A stretch of DNA of 64,000 bases from Rhodococcus gordoniae. Its GTDB lineage: Bacteria > Actinomycetota > Actinomycetes > Mycobacteriales > Mycobacteriaceae. The translations under genes were made by a program, and so were the position numbers. The stretch covers positions 124,001 to 188,000 of the forward strand of contig NZ_LPZN01000044.1 in NCBI RefSeq assembly GCF_001646655.1, read 5' to 3'. Positions 17,643 to 26,182 of the stretch are shown piece by piece. Below the pieces are notes generated by a model. It made no database searches. It was not told where the DNA came from and saw nothing but the letters and a program-made list of their open reading frames with translations. Within the stretch, counting starts at the first letter, position 1; every line of letters starts with the position of its first letter.

Positions 17643-18005
17643 TCAGCCTGCGCGCAGTGCGGCCGAGACGAAGTCGAGGATCTCGTCGTCGGACATTCCG
17701 AGGGCGCGCACCTCGGCGACGTACTCGTGGGTGGAACGCTGGGCCCGCGTGCGGGTGGGATCGCCCGTGTCGGCGACGAACGTCCCGGCTCGCCCGCGAG
17801 CCTCGAGCACCCCCAGCTTCTCCAGTTCGCGATAGGTCTTGGCGACCGTGTTGGGGGCGATGCCGAGCGTGTCGGCGAGGCCCCGCACGGTGGGCAGCTT
17901 CGATCCTGCGATCAGCTCACCCTCGTGTACCAGGTCGACGATGCGTCGGCGCAGTTGCTCGAACGGCGGGACGGTCGAGTCGGGATCGATGGTGAGGTCG
18001 AGCAT
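17643..18005 (-). CDS. GntR-family transcriptional regulator (YtrA-like, short)
   Basis: A 120-residue regulator with an N-terminal winged helix-turn-helix (PPFEQLRRRIVDLVHEG through NTVAKTYRELEKLGVLEARG) and only a ~45-residue helical tail for dimerisation, as in the YtrA subfamily. It lacks a ligand-binding domain of FCD or UTRA type. Its gene ends 110 bases before the BCCT gene and starts 12 bases after the mscL stop on the same strand, so it may be co-transcribed with mscL. Targets unknown; YtrA regulators often control adjacent transporters. Confidence 0.88.
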   Translation of the reverse strand: MLDLTIDPDSTVPPFEQLRRRIVDLVHEGELIAGSKLPTVRGLADTLGIAPNTVAKTYRELEKLGVLEARGRAGTFVADTGDPTRTRAQRSTHEYVAEVRALGMSDDEILDFVSAALRAG

Positions 18006-18017
18006 TCTCGCAGGTTA

Positions 18018-18467
18018 TCAGCGCTCGGTAACCCTCACCGGCGCTTCGGCCGAGGGCACCTCGGCGGGGGCGTGGTTGTAGCTGCCGGTCTCGAGCAGGT
18101 CACGGATCTGGATGAGCAGATCGGTCTCGCTCAGCGGCTCGTCCTCGGGCTCCTTCTCCGGCGCGAAGCGTGCCTTGGCCGCGTTGACCGGCACGATGAG
18201 CACGAAGTAGACGACGGCCGCGATGATGAAGAAGTTGATCGCCGCGGAGATGACGGCGCCGAGGTTGACGAAGGTCGCGTCGTTCGACGACAGAAGGCGG
18301 AAGCCGAAGCCCATATCGTTGTCGCCGCCCACCGCCGCGACGAGCGGGTTCACGATGTGGTCGGTGAACGCCGTGACGATGGACGTGAACGCCGCACCGA
18401 CGACCACCGCGACAGCGAGTTCGACGACGTTTCCGCGCAGCAGGAAATCCTTGAAACCTTTGAACAT
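18018..18467 (-). CDS. mscL: Large-conductance mechanosensitive channel, copy 1
   Basis: A 149-residue MscL that opens under membrane tension to release solutes on hypo-osmotic shock. The N-terminal amphipathic helix and TM1 (FKGFKDFLLRGNVVELAVAV), the periplasmic loop and TM2 (FFIIAAVVYFVLIVP) are intact, followed by a charged C-terminal bundle ending in an unusual Pro/Glu-rich tail. The ATG at 18467 matches the canonical MFKGFK start; an upstream in-frame start adds ten non-conserved residues. A second, diverged copy is at 28162-28593. Confidence 0.96.
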   Translation of the reverse strand: MFKGFKDFLLRGNVVELAVAVVVGAAFTSIVTAFTDHIVNPLVAAVGGDNDMGFGFRLLSSNDATFVNLGAVISAAINFFIIAAVVYFVLIVPVNAAKARFAPEKEPEDEPLSETDLLIQIRDLLETGSYNHAPAEVPSAEAPVRVTER

Positions 18468-18615
18468 CGTGCTCCGTGCCTTTTCTCGAGAACTCACAAA
18501 ACTTCAGGGCGCGGACATCGTATTGACGCTCTCCGGCACCTTCAACAGGGACGATTCGGGCGACACGGCTGCCGGGCGCATCGGAGCGAGGGGTCGGTCA
18601 GGGCAGAATCGGGCC

Positions 18616-18963
18616 ATGGCAACCACGGCGACGATCTACCACAACCCGCGCTGCAGCACGTCACGCAACACTTTGGCGCTGCTGGAGGAGAACGGACTCG
18701 AACCCACCGTGATCAAGTATCTCGACACTCCGCCCTCTCTCGACGAGCTGCGTGGGCTGCTCGATGCGGCGGGTCTCACACCGAGCGAGGCGATCCGCAA
18801 GAAGGAATCGCTCTACAAGGAACTGAACCTGGCCGAAGCGTCCGAGGACGAACTGCTCGAGGCGATGGTCGCGAACCCGATCCTCATCGAGCGTCCCCTC
18901 GTCGTCACCGACAAGGGGACCGTGCTCGCCCGTCCCGTCGACAAGGTGCGCGAGATCCTCTGA
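18616..18963 (+). CDS. arsC: ArsC-family arsenate reductase (glutaredoxin-type)
   Basis: A 115-residue thioredoxin-fold reductase of the ArsC/Spx family. The active-site cysteine is Cys13 in YHNPRCSTSRNTL, and the downstream arginines expected for oxyanion binding are present in the ANPILIERPLVV segment. Related proteins reduce arsenate with glutathione or mycothiol-linked glutaredoxins. No ars operon genes (arsB, acr3, arsR) are nearby, so a true arsenic role is uncertain and it may serve a general redox function. Confidence 0.85.
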   Translation: MATTATIYHNPRCSTSRNTLALLEENGLEPTVIKYLDTPPSLDELRGLLDAAGLTPSEAIRKKESLYKELNLAEASEDELLEAMVANPILIERPLVVTDKGTVLARPVDKVREIL

Positions 18964-18982
18964 CGAGAACTGCACGCGAGGA

Positions 18983-20194
18983 TCACAGGACCGCGCGCGC
19001 GAGCGGGCACGACATGCATCGCGGACCGCCGCGGCCGGAACCGAGTTCCGACCCGGCGATCCGCAGCACCTCGACCCCCGAATCCTCGAGCCGGGTGTTC
19101 GTCTCGACGTTGCGTTCGTAGGCGACGACGACACCGGGCGCCACGGCGAGGGTGTTGTTCCCGTCGTCCCACTGCTCACGTTCGGCCACAACGGAATCCA
19201 GACCGGTGTCGATGACGCGCAGCTTCTCGATTCCCATCGCGTCGGCGGCGGCCTCGAGAAAGGGGCGGGGCCCCGAGATCTGCACCGTCCCGTCTTCACG
19301 GTGGATGGTGAAGGCCTGCAGGCTGTCCCGGATCGCCGGATACATCACCACCGCGTCGACGTCGACCATCGTGCACACCGTGTCGAGATGCATCGACGCC
19401 CGTCGCTGCTCGATCGGAACGGCCAGCACCGTGTGCGCGAGTCCGTCGTCGAAGGCGCTGCGCGCCAATGCTTCCGCACCGGCCGGACTCGTCCTCTCCC
19501 CCACCCCGACGGCGACGACACCGGGCGCGAGGAGCAACACGTCGCCCCCCTCGACCGGTGCGGTGTGCGATTCGTACGCGCGTCGCACGTGGAGGAACTG
19601 CGGATGGAAGGCGTAGATGAGGTCGGTGAGGCCGGTCTCGCGCCGGCGGGCGGGCAACGCCAGATTGGGGATCGCAACCCGTGATCCGAGCCAGAACGAC
19701 GAGTCTCGCGTGAAGAGCAGGTTCGGCAACGGCGCGATGGCGAAGTCGGAGCCGTGGTGCATCAACCGCACGAGGGACGGAGCCGCGCCGCCGCCCACCG
19801 TGGGCAGTTCGTCGAAGGTCATGCCCGCGATGAGGATCCGGGCGAGTTCGGCAGCCGGCAGGGCACGCAGATGGCCCGTCAGCTCCTCCGCGAGCGCATG
19901 ACCGAGGCGCTGCGCGTCGACGGCCGACGAGACGCTCTGCACCCGCGCGGCACCACTGGCCTCGAGTGTCTCGGTGAGCAGGTCCGCCAGCAGGAACACC
20001 TCGACCCCGCGACTGCGCAGCAGATCGGCGAAGGCATCGTGCTCCTCCTGGGCGCGCGCCACCCACGGCAGGGCGTCGAAGAGCAGCTGGTCGTTGTTGC
20101 GGGGCGTGAGGCGTTCGAGTTCGGCGCCGGGCCGGTGCAACATCACGGCGCGGAGTTCACCGACTTCGGACTCGACACCCCAGCAATGACTCAT
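18983..20194 (-). CDS. arcA: Arginine deiminase
   Basis: A 403-residue guanidino-modifying enzyme that hydrolyses arginine to citrulline and ammonia. Signatures are [32 protein letters not shown], the HLDT motif holding the catalytic histidine region ([11 protein letters not shown]), and the C-terminal [10 protein letters not shown] with the nucleophilic cysteine. No ornithine carbamoyltransferase, carbamate kinase or antiporter gene is adjacent, so a complete ADI operon is absent here, as for Rv1001. The enzyme may therefore supply ammonia or pH protection rather than ATP. Convergent with arsC, 19 bases apart. Confidence 0.95.
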   Translation of the reverse strand: MSHCWGVESEVGELRAVMLHRPGAELERLTPRNNDQLLFDALPWVARAQEEHDAFADLLRSRGVEVFLLADLLTETLEASGAARVQSVSSAVDAQRLGHALAEELTGHLRALPAAELARILIAGMTFDELPTVGGGAAPSLVRLMHHGSDFAIAPLPNLLFTRDSSFWLGSRVAIPNLALPARRRETGLTDLIYAFHPQFLHVRRAYESHTAPVEGGDVLLLAPGVVAVGVGERTSPAGAEALARSAFDDGLAHTVLAVPIEQRRASMHLDTVCTMVDVDAVVMYPAIRDSLQAFTIHREDGTVQISGPRPFLEAAADAMGIEKLRVIDTGLDSVVAEREQWDDGNNTLAVAPGVVVAYERNVETNTRLEDSGVEVLRIAGSELGSGRGGPRCMSCPLARAVL

Positions 20195-20298
20195 ATGCTC
20201 ACGGTATCGCGCAGGACGGCGGCATCCGGGTCAGGCGCGTCGACTACGGCGACAACGATTGCGAAGACCACACCGATCCGAGAACACGAGGAGATTTC

Positions 20299-20766
20299 AT
20301 GGCCGACGATCCGCTCGGGTGCCTGGCACCGTTCGCCGGGCGCTGGACCGGAGGTGGCGACGGCCACTATCCCACCATCGACGACTTCGCGTACGACGAG
20401 ACGATCGAGTTCGCCACGATTCCCGGCAAGCCCTTCCTGATGTACGTCAGCCGTACGCGGCACCGGACGGAGGGACGCCCGCTGCACACCGAGAACGGCT
20501 ACCTGCGTCGCAGCGGGGACGACGTCGAGCTGCTCGTCTCGCAGCCCACCGGGTTCGTCGAGATCCAGCGGGCCCGGCCCGAGGGCGGCGTCCTGGAGTT
20601 CAGCACCCTCACCCTGGAGCGCTCGCCCGACGCCAAGCCCGTGCACGAGGTCCGGCGGCGTTTCGAGGTCGACGGCGATGTGCTCGTCTACGACTTCTGG
20701 ATGGCCCATGCCGACACGCCGCTGACGCACCACCTGCACGCCGAACTGCACCGCGCGTCGGCGTGA
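20299..20766 (+). CDS. Nitrobindin-like (FABP-family) heme-binding protein
   Basis: A 155-residue all-beta protein of the THAP4/nitrobindin family. The family motif GRWTGGGDGHYP lies near residues 15-26, and the conserved C-terminal histidine pair that ligates heme is in THHLHAELHR. Nitrobindins form a ten-stranded barrel that holds ferric heme and react with NO and peroxynitrite. GAGGAG precedes the ATG at 20299. It is divergent from arcA with a 104-bp shared promoter region. Confidence 0.88.
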   Translation: MADDPLGCLAPFAGRWTGGGDGHYPTIDDFAYDETIEFATIPGKPFLMYVSRTRHRTEGRPLHTENGYLRRSGDDVELLVSQPTGFVEIQRARPEGGVLEFSTLTLERSPDAKPVHEVRRRFEVDGDVLVYDFWMAHADTPLTHHLHAELHRASA

Positions 20767-20814
20767 TGTCGGTGGGTCCGGCCCCGCTGAGCGGGGGCGG
20801 ACCCACCGACGTCA
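20764..20814. terminator. Bidirectional terminator with nested stems between convergent genes
   Basis: A 17-bp stem (20764-20780 with 20798-20814, one G-U pair) encloses a further 6-bp stem CCCCGC / GCGGGG with a 3-nt loop. The structure includes both stop codons of the convergent nitrobindin and SDR genes and should stop transcription from either side. Confidence 0.85.
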
Positions 20815-21660
20815 TCTCGTGCCGACCACGCGACGGAAATAGTCGTTGGCAGCCTGCATGACGAGGTTGTAGGGCGGCGCGAACTTGCGCGCCCACCAGT
20901 AGCCGAACCGGGTGTCGAACGACGTGTAGACCATGAAGCGGTTCTTCAGGATGCCGGCGACGATGCGCTCGGCCACCTTCTCGGGGGTCGCGGCGTGGCG
21001 GACGAACCGGCGGGTGAGCTCGCGGACCTCCGGGCGGTCGCGGTCGACACCGACGATCTGCACGGAGTCGACGAGCGGTGTACGCACGGCACCCGGAACG
21101 ACGAGGGAGACGCCGATGCCGTCGCGCCGGAGGTCGAATCGCAGCACCTCGGACAGCCCGCGCAGACCGAATTTGCTTGCGCTGTAGGCGGCGTGCCACG
21201 GCAGGGCCAGCAGTCCGGCCGCCGAGGAGACGTTGACGATGTGCCCGCCGCGACCGGCCTCGATCATGGCCGGCACGAAGTTCTCGATGACGTGGATCGG
21301 CCCCATGAGGTTGACGTCCACCATGAGCTTCCAGTGCTCGTGCCGCAACCGGTCGACGGTTCCCCACACGGACACCCCGGCGACGTTGGCGACGATGTCG
21401 AGGGACCCGCATGCCTCGTGCACGTCGCGGGCGAATGCGGTGACGGCGTCGTAGTCGGAGATGTCGAGGGCTGCGGCGTGCAGTACGGTACCGCCGCGCT
21501 CACGAATGCTGCGGACGACGTCGTCGAGCGCGTTCTCCTGCAGGTCGGTGAGCACCAGGCGGGCGCCGCGATCGGACGCGGCATGGGCCAGGGCGCGGCC
21601 GATCCCGCTGGCAGCGCCGGTCACAAGAAATGTGGTTCCACGCAGGTCGGTGATCGCCAT
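20812..21660 (-). CDS. SDR-family NAD(P)-dependent oxidoreductase
   Basis: A 282-residue classical short-chain dehydrogenase/reductase. The cofactor motif TGAASGIG is at residues ~14-21, NVAGVS is the NAG-like strand, the catalytic serine is in NVSSAAG and YSASK provides Tyr and Lys. The C-terminal extension (FGYWWARKFAPPYNLVMQAAND) resembles short-chain dehydrogenases associated with lipid or steroid metabolism in mycolata, but the substrate cannot be assigned. Monocistronic; shares a nested-stem terminator with the convergent nitrobindin gene. Confidence 0.9.
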   Translation of the reverse strand: MAITDLRGTTFLVTGAASGIGRALAHAASDRGARLVLTDLQENALDDVVRSIRERGGTVLHAAALDISDYDAVTAFARDVHEACGSLDIVANVAGVSVWGTVDRLRHEHWKLMVDVNLMGPIHVIENFVPAMIEAGRGGHIVNVSSAAGLLALPWHAAYSASKFGLRGLSEVLRFDLRRDGIGVSLVVPGAVRTPLVDSVQIVGVDRDRPEVRELTRRFVRHAATPEKVAERIVAGILKNRFMVYTSFDTRFGYWWARKFAPPYNLVMQAANDYFRRVVGTR

Positions 21661-21727
21661 GGCGACACCCTAGCGCCGGCGTGGCGACACAACGCTCCGG
21701 CGCGCCAGGAAACAACCGGGCGGGAAC

Positions 21728-21883
21728 TCAGAGTCGCTGGGCCATCTCTTCCTGGTAGTCCCGAACGGTGCGTTCGATCATCTCGACATCGTCGTGGCGA
21801 CCTTCGCTGCGCGCGAGATCGGCGCGCTCGCGCAGTACCCGGATCGCCCGACGCAACTCGTCGTCACTCATCCTGTGGTCCAT
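21728..21883 (-). CDS. Small charged helical protein, 51 residues
   Basis: A short open frame with high third-position GC whose predicted protein starts MDHRMSDDELRRAIRVLRER and ends in DYQEEMAQRL. It is strongly charged and almost entirely helix-forming, with a heptad-like Leu/Ile/Met pattern, so a small coiled-coil or adaptor is plausible. An internal ATG at 21871 (MSDDEL) with CACAGG upstream is an equally good start. It lies between the SDR gene and the tRNA-Ala. Function unknown. Confidence 0.5.
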   Translation of the reverse strand: MDHRMSDDELRRAIRVLRERADLARSEGRHDDVEMIERTVRDYQEEMAQRL

Positions 21884-21937
21884 GCCACACAGTCTGCCGG
21901 GTTCTGCGCGGACCCGCTACCGAATGCCCGGAGACGA

Positions 21938-21966
21938 CGAAAGCCTCGCCGAGGGCGAGGCTTTCG
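21938..21966 (-). terminator. Terminator of the tRNA-Ala gene
   Basis: A perfect 13-bp stem CGAAAGCCTCGCC / GGCGAGGCTTTCG with a 3-nt loop begins five bases after the 3' end of the tRNA. Confidence 0.8.
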
Positions 21967-21970
21967 GGGG

Positions 21971-22043
21971 TGGAGCTGAGGGGAATCGAACCCCTGACCT
22001 CTTCGATGCGAACGAAGCGCGCTACCAACTGCGCCACAGCCCC
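21971..22043 (-). tRNA. tRNA-Ala (anticodon CGC)
   Basis: Reading the minus strand gives a 73-nt cloverleaf: a 7-bp acceptor stem (GGGGCTG / CAGCTCC), D-arm GCGC-GCGC, a 5-bp anticodon stem CTTCG/CGAAG around loop TTCGCAT with anticodon CGC, a 5-nt variable loop and T-arm AGGGG-TTCGATT-CCCCT. The discriminator is A and CCA is not encoded. It decodes the GCG alanine codon, frequent in this GC-rich genome. Confidence 0.96.
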
Positions 22044-22208
22044 GTAGGTTCCGAGGGAACCGACTCGCAAACTCTAGCAAACCACCCCGTCCATCACGAA
22101 ATCGGTGTGTCGGCGCAGGTGACGAGTGATTTCCGTGGCCTGCTCCGAAGAGGGGCCGGGGCCCGCACCGAATCGGTGCGGGCCCCGCCGGAAGCATCGT
22201 GGGGACGA

Positions 22209-23030
22209 TCATTCCCCCGCTGCGCGAGGAACGACGTAGTCGCCGGGTTCGTCGTACCCGTCGCTCGCACGGACGTCGTACACGTGGTCGATGCCGTAGT
22301 CGTCCTCGTAGCGATCGAGGTGTTCGAACTCCGGGTCCTCGTCGTCGACCTCGAGGACGACGGCTCCCGGGCGGCGCAGACGCTGCGGAACGTGGTGGTG
22401 GTCTCCGCGGGCTCCGCCTGCGCGGGACCGCTGCAGTCGCGCGAGCCGACGCCGCCGGATCTCCTGCTCGAGACGCACCTGGCGCCGCAGGTAGAAGAGG
22501 TAACCGACGAGGGCCACGGCCACGAGACCGGCCGGCCACCACATGAGCGACGAGACGATCAGCGCGAGAGCCGACGTCATGATCGCGGCGATCAGCAGGC
22601 CGAGGACGGCCCGCTGACGGAATTCGTACCGCGCGGCGCTGGCGACCGCATCGGCGTGCGGATCGAATCCGCCGCGGCCCCGCCGTTGCGGGGCGTGCGC
22701 GCGGACGGGCTCACGCTCGGGTGCTGCGTCGTCGTGGAGATCGGTCTCGTCCGAGTCGATCTCCGGTCGGTCGTCGAGGTCAGTGTTCATGCGGTCCTCC
22801 GCGGGGGTGCGGTGCGTGCGGTCGCGACTCGGACGCCAGTGAGGATCGCTGCGGTGACCGGCGGCCGGCCCGCGAGGGGCTATCGGCTCGTCGTCTCCGC
22901 GGTGCAGAACTCGAGTTGCGAGCGCGGCGTCGGTCGTCTGCCGGATTCGAGGACGCTTCGTGACCAGCATGGGCACCAGGACGAACAACCACACGGCTAC
23001 GAGCCCGATCCACAGAAGCGAGTTCGGCAT
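22209..23030 (-). CDS. sepX: Divisome membrane protein SepX/GlpR
   Basis: A 273-residue membrane protein with an N-terminal anchor (SLLWIGLVAVWLFVLVPMLV), a long charged cytoplasmic linker, two further membrane segments near residues 140-185 and an acidic C-terminal tail. This layout and its position beside galU, glp and rimJ match SepX of Streptomyces and GlpR of Corynebacterium, the membrane receptor for the MoeA-like protein Glp that helps tether FtsZ at the septum. The interaction is family knowledge. Two clusters of GTYAC repeats lie 120-224 bases upstream. Confidence 0.85.
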   Translation of the reverse strand: MPNSLLWIGLVAVWLFVLVPMLVTKRPRIRQTTDAALATRVLHRGDDEPIAPRGPAAGHRSDPHWRPSRDRTHRTPAEDRMNTDLDDRPEIDSDETDLHDDAAPEREPVRAHAPQRRGRGGFDPHADAVASAARYEFRQRAVLGLLIAAIMTSALALIVSSLMWWPAGLVAVALVGYLFYLRRQVRLEQEIRRRRLARLQRSRAGGARGDHHHVPQRLRRPGAVVLEVDDEDPEFEHLDRYEDDYGIDHVYDVRASDGYDEPGDYVVPRAAGE

Positions 23031-23149
23031 CCGGTGGTCCTCCCTCCAGTCGTCGCCCTACCAGCCCGTCGACGCCCACCGACCTACTTGAGGCTAGCGG
23101 CATCACCACATTTATCTGTACAGAAACGCCGACTCAGGCGACATCAGAA

Positions 23150-23163
23150 GTCACTCGAGTCAC
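23150..23163. promoter_or_regulatory. Tandem GTCAC repeat, putative MtrA-type operator (site 1)
   Basis: GTCAC occurs at 23150-23154 and 23159-23163 with the same TCGA between, giving a 9-bp period. It lies 120 bases upstream of the sepX start. The layout resembles direct-repeat sites of the cell-division response regulator MtrA; that link is inference. Confidence 0.4.
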
Positions 23164-23223
23164 GCGAAACCATCTGACACTTCATTCACTCTAATCACAG
23201 AGATCCCACACCCGCTGGGGATT

Positions 23224-23253
23224 GTTACTCGAGTTACGAGTAACCTGCGTTAC
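23224..23253. promoter_or_regulatory. Cluster of four GTTAC/GTAAC boxes, putative MtrA-type operator (site 2)
   Basis: GTTAC is at 23224, 23233 and 23249 and the inverse GTAAC at 23240. GTTACTCG / CGAGTAAC also form an 8-bp inverted repeat around AGTTA. The first two boxes share the TCGA spacer and 9-bp period of site 1. The rest of the 257-bp gap (23031-23287) shows no open frame. Confidence 0.42.
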
Positions 23254-23287
23254 ATATCGGACGAACCCGACTCGAGACCCGACGAGA

Positions 23288-23923
23288 TCAGGACCAGCTC
23301 GCCCGACCGGCACGGACCAGACGGTCCGAGACCGAGCCGGGAACCTCCTCGACCGTCATCGCGACCAGGAGGTGATCGCGGAATCGGCCCTGGACGTCGA
23401 GGTAGCGCTTCAGCAGGCCTTCCTCGCGGAATCCGACGTTGCGCAGTACCGCGCGGCTCGGTTCGTTCTCGGGCCGCACGGTGGCTTCGACGCGGTGCAG
23501 TCCGACCGGTCCGAAGCAGTGGTCGAGTCCGAGAGCGACGGCCGCGGTAGCGACACCGAGACCGTTGACCTCCTTCTCCACCCAGTAGCCGATCCAGGCC
23601 GAGCGCAACGCCCCGCGCACGATGTTGCCCACCGTCAGCTGCCCGCAGAATCTGCCGTCCAGCTCGATGGCCATCGGCAGCATCAGACCCTTGTGCGCTT
23701 CCGACCGCAGACTCCGGTACAGCCCCGGCCACACCGAGATGTGATGGCGCATGTCCCACGGCGCCTCACCGGTCGGCTCCCACGGCTCGAGGTGCGCCCG
23801 GTCGCGCTGACGCAGGCGACTCCACGCCGCGGCGTCGCGCAGCCGGACCGATCGAACGGTCACCACGCCCCCGGCCACCCGCAGCGGCCCGAGCTCGGCC
23901 GGCCAGCCGGGATGACGGGACAT
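23288..23923 (-). CDS. rimJ: GNAT N-acetyltransferase, RimJ-like
   Basis: A 211-residue GNAT acetyltransferase related to RimJ/RimL, which acetylate protein N-termini. The acetyl-CoA-binding region is in GYWVEKEVNGLGVATAAV, with the following helix and the ENEPSRAVLRNVGFREEG segment typical of RimJ. The ATG at 23923 overlaps the glp stop by one base (TGATG), implying coupling; an upstream TTG is in frame but less likely. Its conserved place between glp and sepX suggests a link to the division module, though no target is known. Confidence 0.85.
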   Translation of the reverse strand: MSRHPGWPAELGPLRVAGGVVTVRSVRLRDAAAWSRLRQRDRAHLEPWEPTGEAPWDMRHHISVWPGLYRSLRSEAHKGLMLPMAIELDGRFCGQLTVGNIVRGALRSAWIGYWVEKEVNGLGVATAAVALGLDHCFGPVGLHRVEATVRPENEPSRAVLRNVGFREEGLLKRYLDVQGRFRDHLLVAMTVEEVPGSVSDRLVRAGRASWS

Positions 23924-25176
23924 CAACCACGCTGCCCGAGGAACGCCACGTCCACCGGGTCGCCCGTACGGATTTCGGAGACCTCGGGGTCGACGATGAC
24001 GAGACAGTTCGCCTCGGCGAGGGTGGCGAGCAGATGGGAGGACGAGCCCGCGGCGCCGCCGAGCGCCTGCACGAGATAGTCGCCCGTCGCCTCGTCGCGC
24101 ATGAGCTGACCGCGCAGGAAACCTTTGCGGCCCGGGATCGAGGTGATCGGCGCGACGGTGCGGGCGGAGACCACCCGGCGCATCGGCTGGCGCCGGCCGA
24201 GCGCGATGCGGATCAGCGGCCGGACCATCACCTCGAAGACGACGAGCGCACTCACCGGGTTGGAGGGCAGCAGGAAGGTCGGCACCTCGTCGCGGCCGAG
24301 ACGCCCGAAACCCTGCACCGATCCGGGGTGCATGGCGATCCGCTCGACGCCCAGATCGCCGAGATCGGACAGCGCCTCGCGGACCTCCTCGAGCGCACCG
24401 CCGCCCACGGCACCGGCGATCACGACGATCTCGGCGCGGATCAGCTGGCCCTCGACGACCTCCCGCAGGCGCTTCGGATCGGTACTCGCGATACCGACCC
24501 GGTTGACGTCTGCTCCGGCGTCGCGAGCGGCCGCGGCCAACGCGTAGGAGTTCACGTCGTACACCTGCCCCGGTCCGGGGGTGCGGTCGACGTCGACGAG
24601 CTCACCGCCGACGGAGATGATCGACAGCCGCGGACGCGGGTGGACGAGCACCTTGTCGCGACCGACCGCGGCGAGCAGACCCACCTGGGCAGCCCCGATG
24701 ATCGTCCCGGCCCGCACGGCGATGTCGCCGGGCTGGACGTCGTCGCCGGTGCGGCGCACGTACTCGCCCGAACGCACCGGTTCGAGCACCTTGATGCGCG
24801 CGGCACCCCCGTCGGTGTTGTCGAGCGGCAGCACCGCGTCGGCGAGCGTCGGCAGCGGCGCACCGGTGTCGACGCGTACCGCCTGCCGGGGCTGGAGCCG
24901 GATCGGCTGACGCGAACCCGCGCGCACCTCACCCACGACGGGCAGGGTCACCTCGGCGGTCGCGGACTCGCCGTCGGTGTCGGAGGGAGGCTGGAGGTCG
25001 ACGCTGCGCACGGCGTAGCCGTCGATTGCCGCCTGGTCGAATCCGGGTAGGGGTCGCTCGGTGACCACTTCCTCCGCACATTGCAGACCCTGCGCCTCGG
25101 AGATGGCCACCCGGACCGGCCGGGGTGCGACCGCCGCCGCCGTGACCCTGGCCTGCTGATCCTCAACCGACCGCAT
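23923..25176 (-). CDS. glp: MoeA-like (gephyrin-like) divisome protein Glp
   Basis: A 417-residue MoeA-fold protein: the N-terminal domain has GFDQAAIDGYAVRSVDL, the molybdopterin-binding subdomain has ISVGGELVD and a VIAGAVGGGALEEV stretch, and the C-terminal beta-barrel ends in GDPVDVAFL. In canonical MoeA the second motif reads TGDEL and GGVSxGxxD; here SVGGELVD and AGAVGGGALEE replace them, fitting the corynebacterial Glp that binds FtsZ and GlpR rather than making molybdenum cofactor. It is 33 bases downstream of galU. A residual MoCo role cannot be excluded. Confidence 0.85.
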   Translation of the reverse strand: MRSVEDQQARVTAAAVAPRPVRVAISEAQGLQCAEEVVTERPLPGFDQAAIDGYAVRSVDLQPPSDTDGESATAEVTLPVVGEVRAGSRQPIRLQPRQAVRVDTGAPLPTLADAVLPLDNTDGGAARIKVLEPVRSGEYVRRTGDDVQPGDIAVRAGTIIGAAQVGLLAAVGRDKVLVHPRPRLSIISVGGELVDVDRTPGPGQVYDVNSYALAAAARDAGADVNRVGIASTDPKRLREVVEGQLIRAEIVVIAGAVGGGALEEVREALSDLGDLGVERIAMHPGSVQGFGRLGRDEVPTFLLPSNPVSALVVFEVMVRPLIRIALGRRQPMRRVVSARTVAPITSIPGRKGFLRGQLMRDEATGDYLVQALGGAAGSSSHLLATLAEANCLVIVDPEVSEIRTGDPVDVAFLGQRG

Positions 25177-25209
25177 ACCGCTTCTCGTCCTCCAGCCCGT
25201 CCGCAGCAG

Positions 25210-26121
25210 TCAGCGCTTCAGGCGATCGACGAGCCACTCGCGCAACGAGGGCCCGTACTCTTCCGTGTTCAACGCCGAGTCAACCGCAGCGCGCAGGTAA
25301 CCCCCGGGATTTCCGAGATCGTGTCGGGTGCCGCGGTGCACCACCACGTGGACGGGGTGTCCCTCGGAGATGAGCAGGGCGATGGCGTCGGTGAGCTGCA
25401 GCTCTCCCCCGGCTCCGGGCTCGATGCGTCGCAGCGCGTCGAAGATCGCCCGGTCGAGCAGATAGCGGCCGGCGGCGGCGAAGGTCGACGGTGCGTCCTC
25501 GACCGCCGGCTTCTCGACCATGCCGAGCACCTTGAGCACGTCGGGATTGGCGGCATCCGGCACGACCTCGACGTCGAAGACGCCGTAGGCGCTGACCTGA
25601 TCCTTGGGCACGTCGATCGCGCACAGCACGGAACCGCCGCGCTTGGAGCGCACGCGCTGCATCGTCTCGAGCACGCCGACCGGCAGCACGAGGTCGTCGG
25701 GCAACAGCACGGCGATCGCGTCCTCGTCGGGATCGAGCGCCTTCTCCGCGCACGCCACGGCGTGACCGAGGCCGAGCGGCTTCTCCTGGATCACGGACTC
25801 GACCTCGAGCAGCCCCTGGGCCTTGCGGACCTTGGCGAGAAGCTCGTACTTGCCCTTCTCCTCGAGCTTGGACTCGAGGACGAGGTCCTCGACGAAGTGC
25901 GCGACCACGCCGTCCTTGCCCGGCGCGGTCACGATGAGAAGGCGTTCGGCACCCGACTCGGCAGCTTCGCCCGCCACGAGCTCGATGCCGGGCGTGTCGA
26001 CCACCGGAAGGAGTTCTTTCGGGACCGTCTTGGTCGCGGGAAGGAACCGCGTCCCCATACCTGCTGCGGGGACAACCGCGGTCTTGAAATGCCGCGTGCC
26101 TCCGGTCGTACTGTTCGTCAT
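25210..26121 (-). CDS. galU: UTP-glucose-1-phosphate uridylyltransferase
   Basis: A 303-residue nucleotidyltransferase making UDP-glucose for trehalose, cell-wall and glycolipid synthesis. The nucleotide-binding signature AAGMGTRFLPATKTVPKE lies at residues ~18-35 and the VVDTPGIELVAGEAAESG stretch follows. The ATG at 26121 is chosen because upstream in-frame codons run across the divergent gene for 5-formyl-THF cyclo-ligase. It leads the galU-glp-rimJ cluster, conserved in Mycobacteriales. Confidence 0.96.
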   Translation of the reverse strand: MTNSTTGGTRHFKTAVVPAAGMGTRFLPATKTVPKELLPVVDTPGIELVAGEAAESGAERLLIVTAPGKDGVVAHFVEDLVLESKLEEKGKYELLAKVRKAQGLLEVESVIQEKPLGLGHAVACAEKALDPDEDAIAVLLPDDLVLPVGVLETMQRVRSKRGGSVLCAIDVPKDQVSAYGVFDVEVVPDAANPDVLKVLGMVEKPAVEDAPSTFAAAGRYLLDRAIFDALRRIEPGAGGELQLTDAIALLISEGHPVHVVVHRGTRHDLGNPGGYLRAAVDSALNTEEYGPSLREWLVDRLKR

Positions 26122-26182
26122 AGACTCCCACCCTAAACTTCGGCCACCGAGGACGGTGGTTCGGCGATCGTAAGGCGTAGAC

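Noticed and set aside
14584-17835. 1,083-residue plus-strand open frame
   Set aside because: Covers three well-supported minus-strand genes (YbjN-like, methyltransferase-like, BCCT) and shows low-complexity shadow composition.
21864-22070. Short minus-strand frame across the tRNA-Ala
   Set aside because: It is a translation of the tRNA itself; the cloverleaf is unambiguous.
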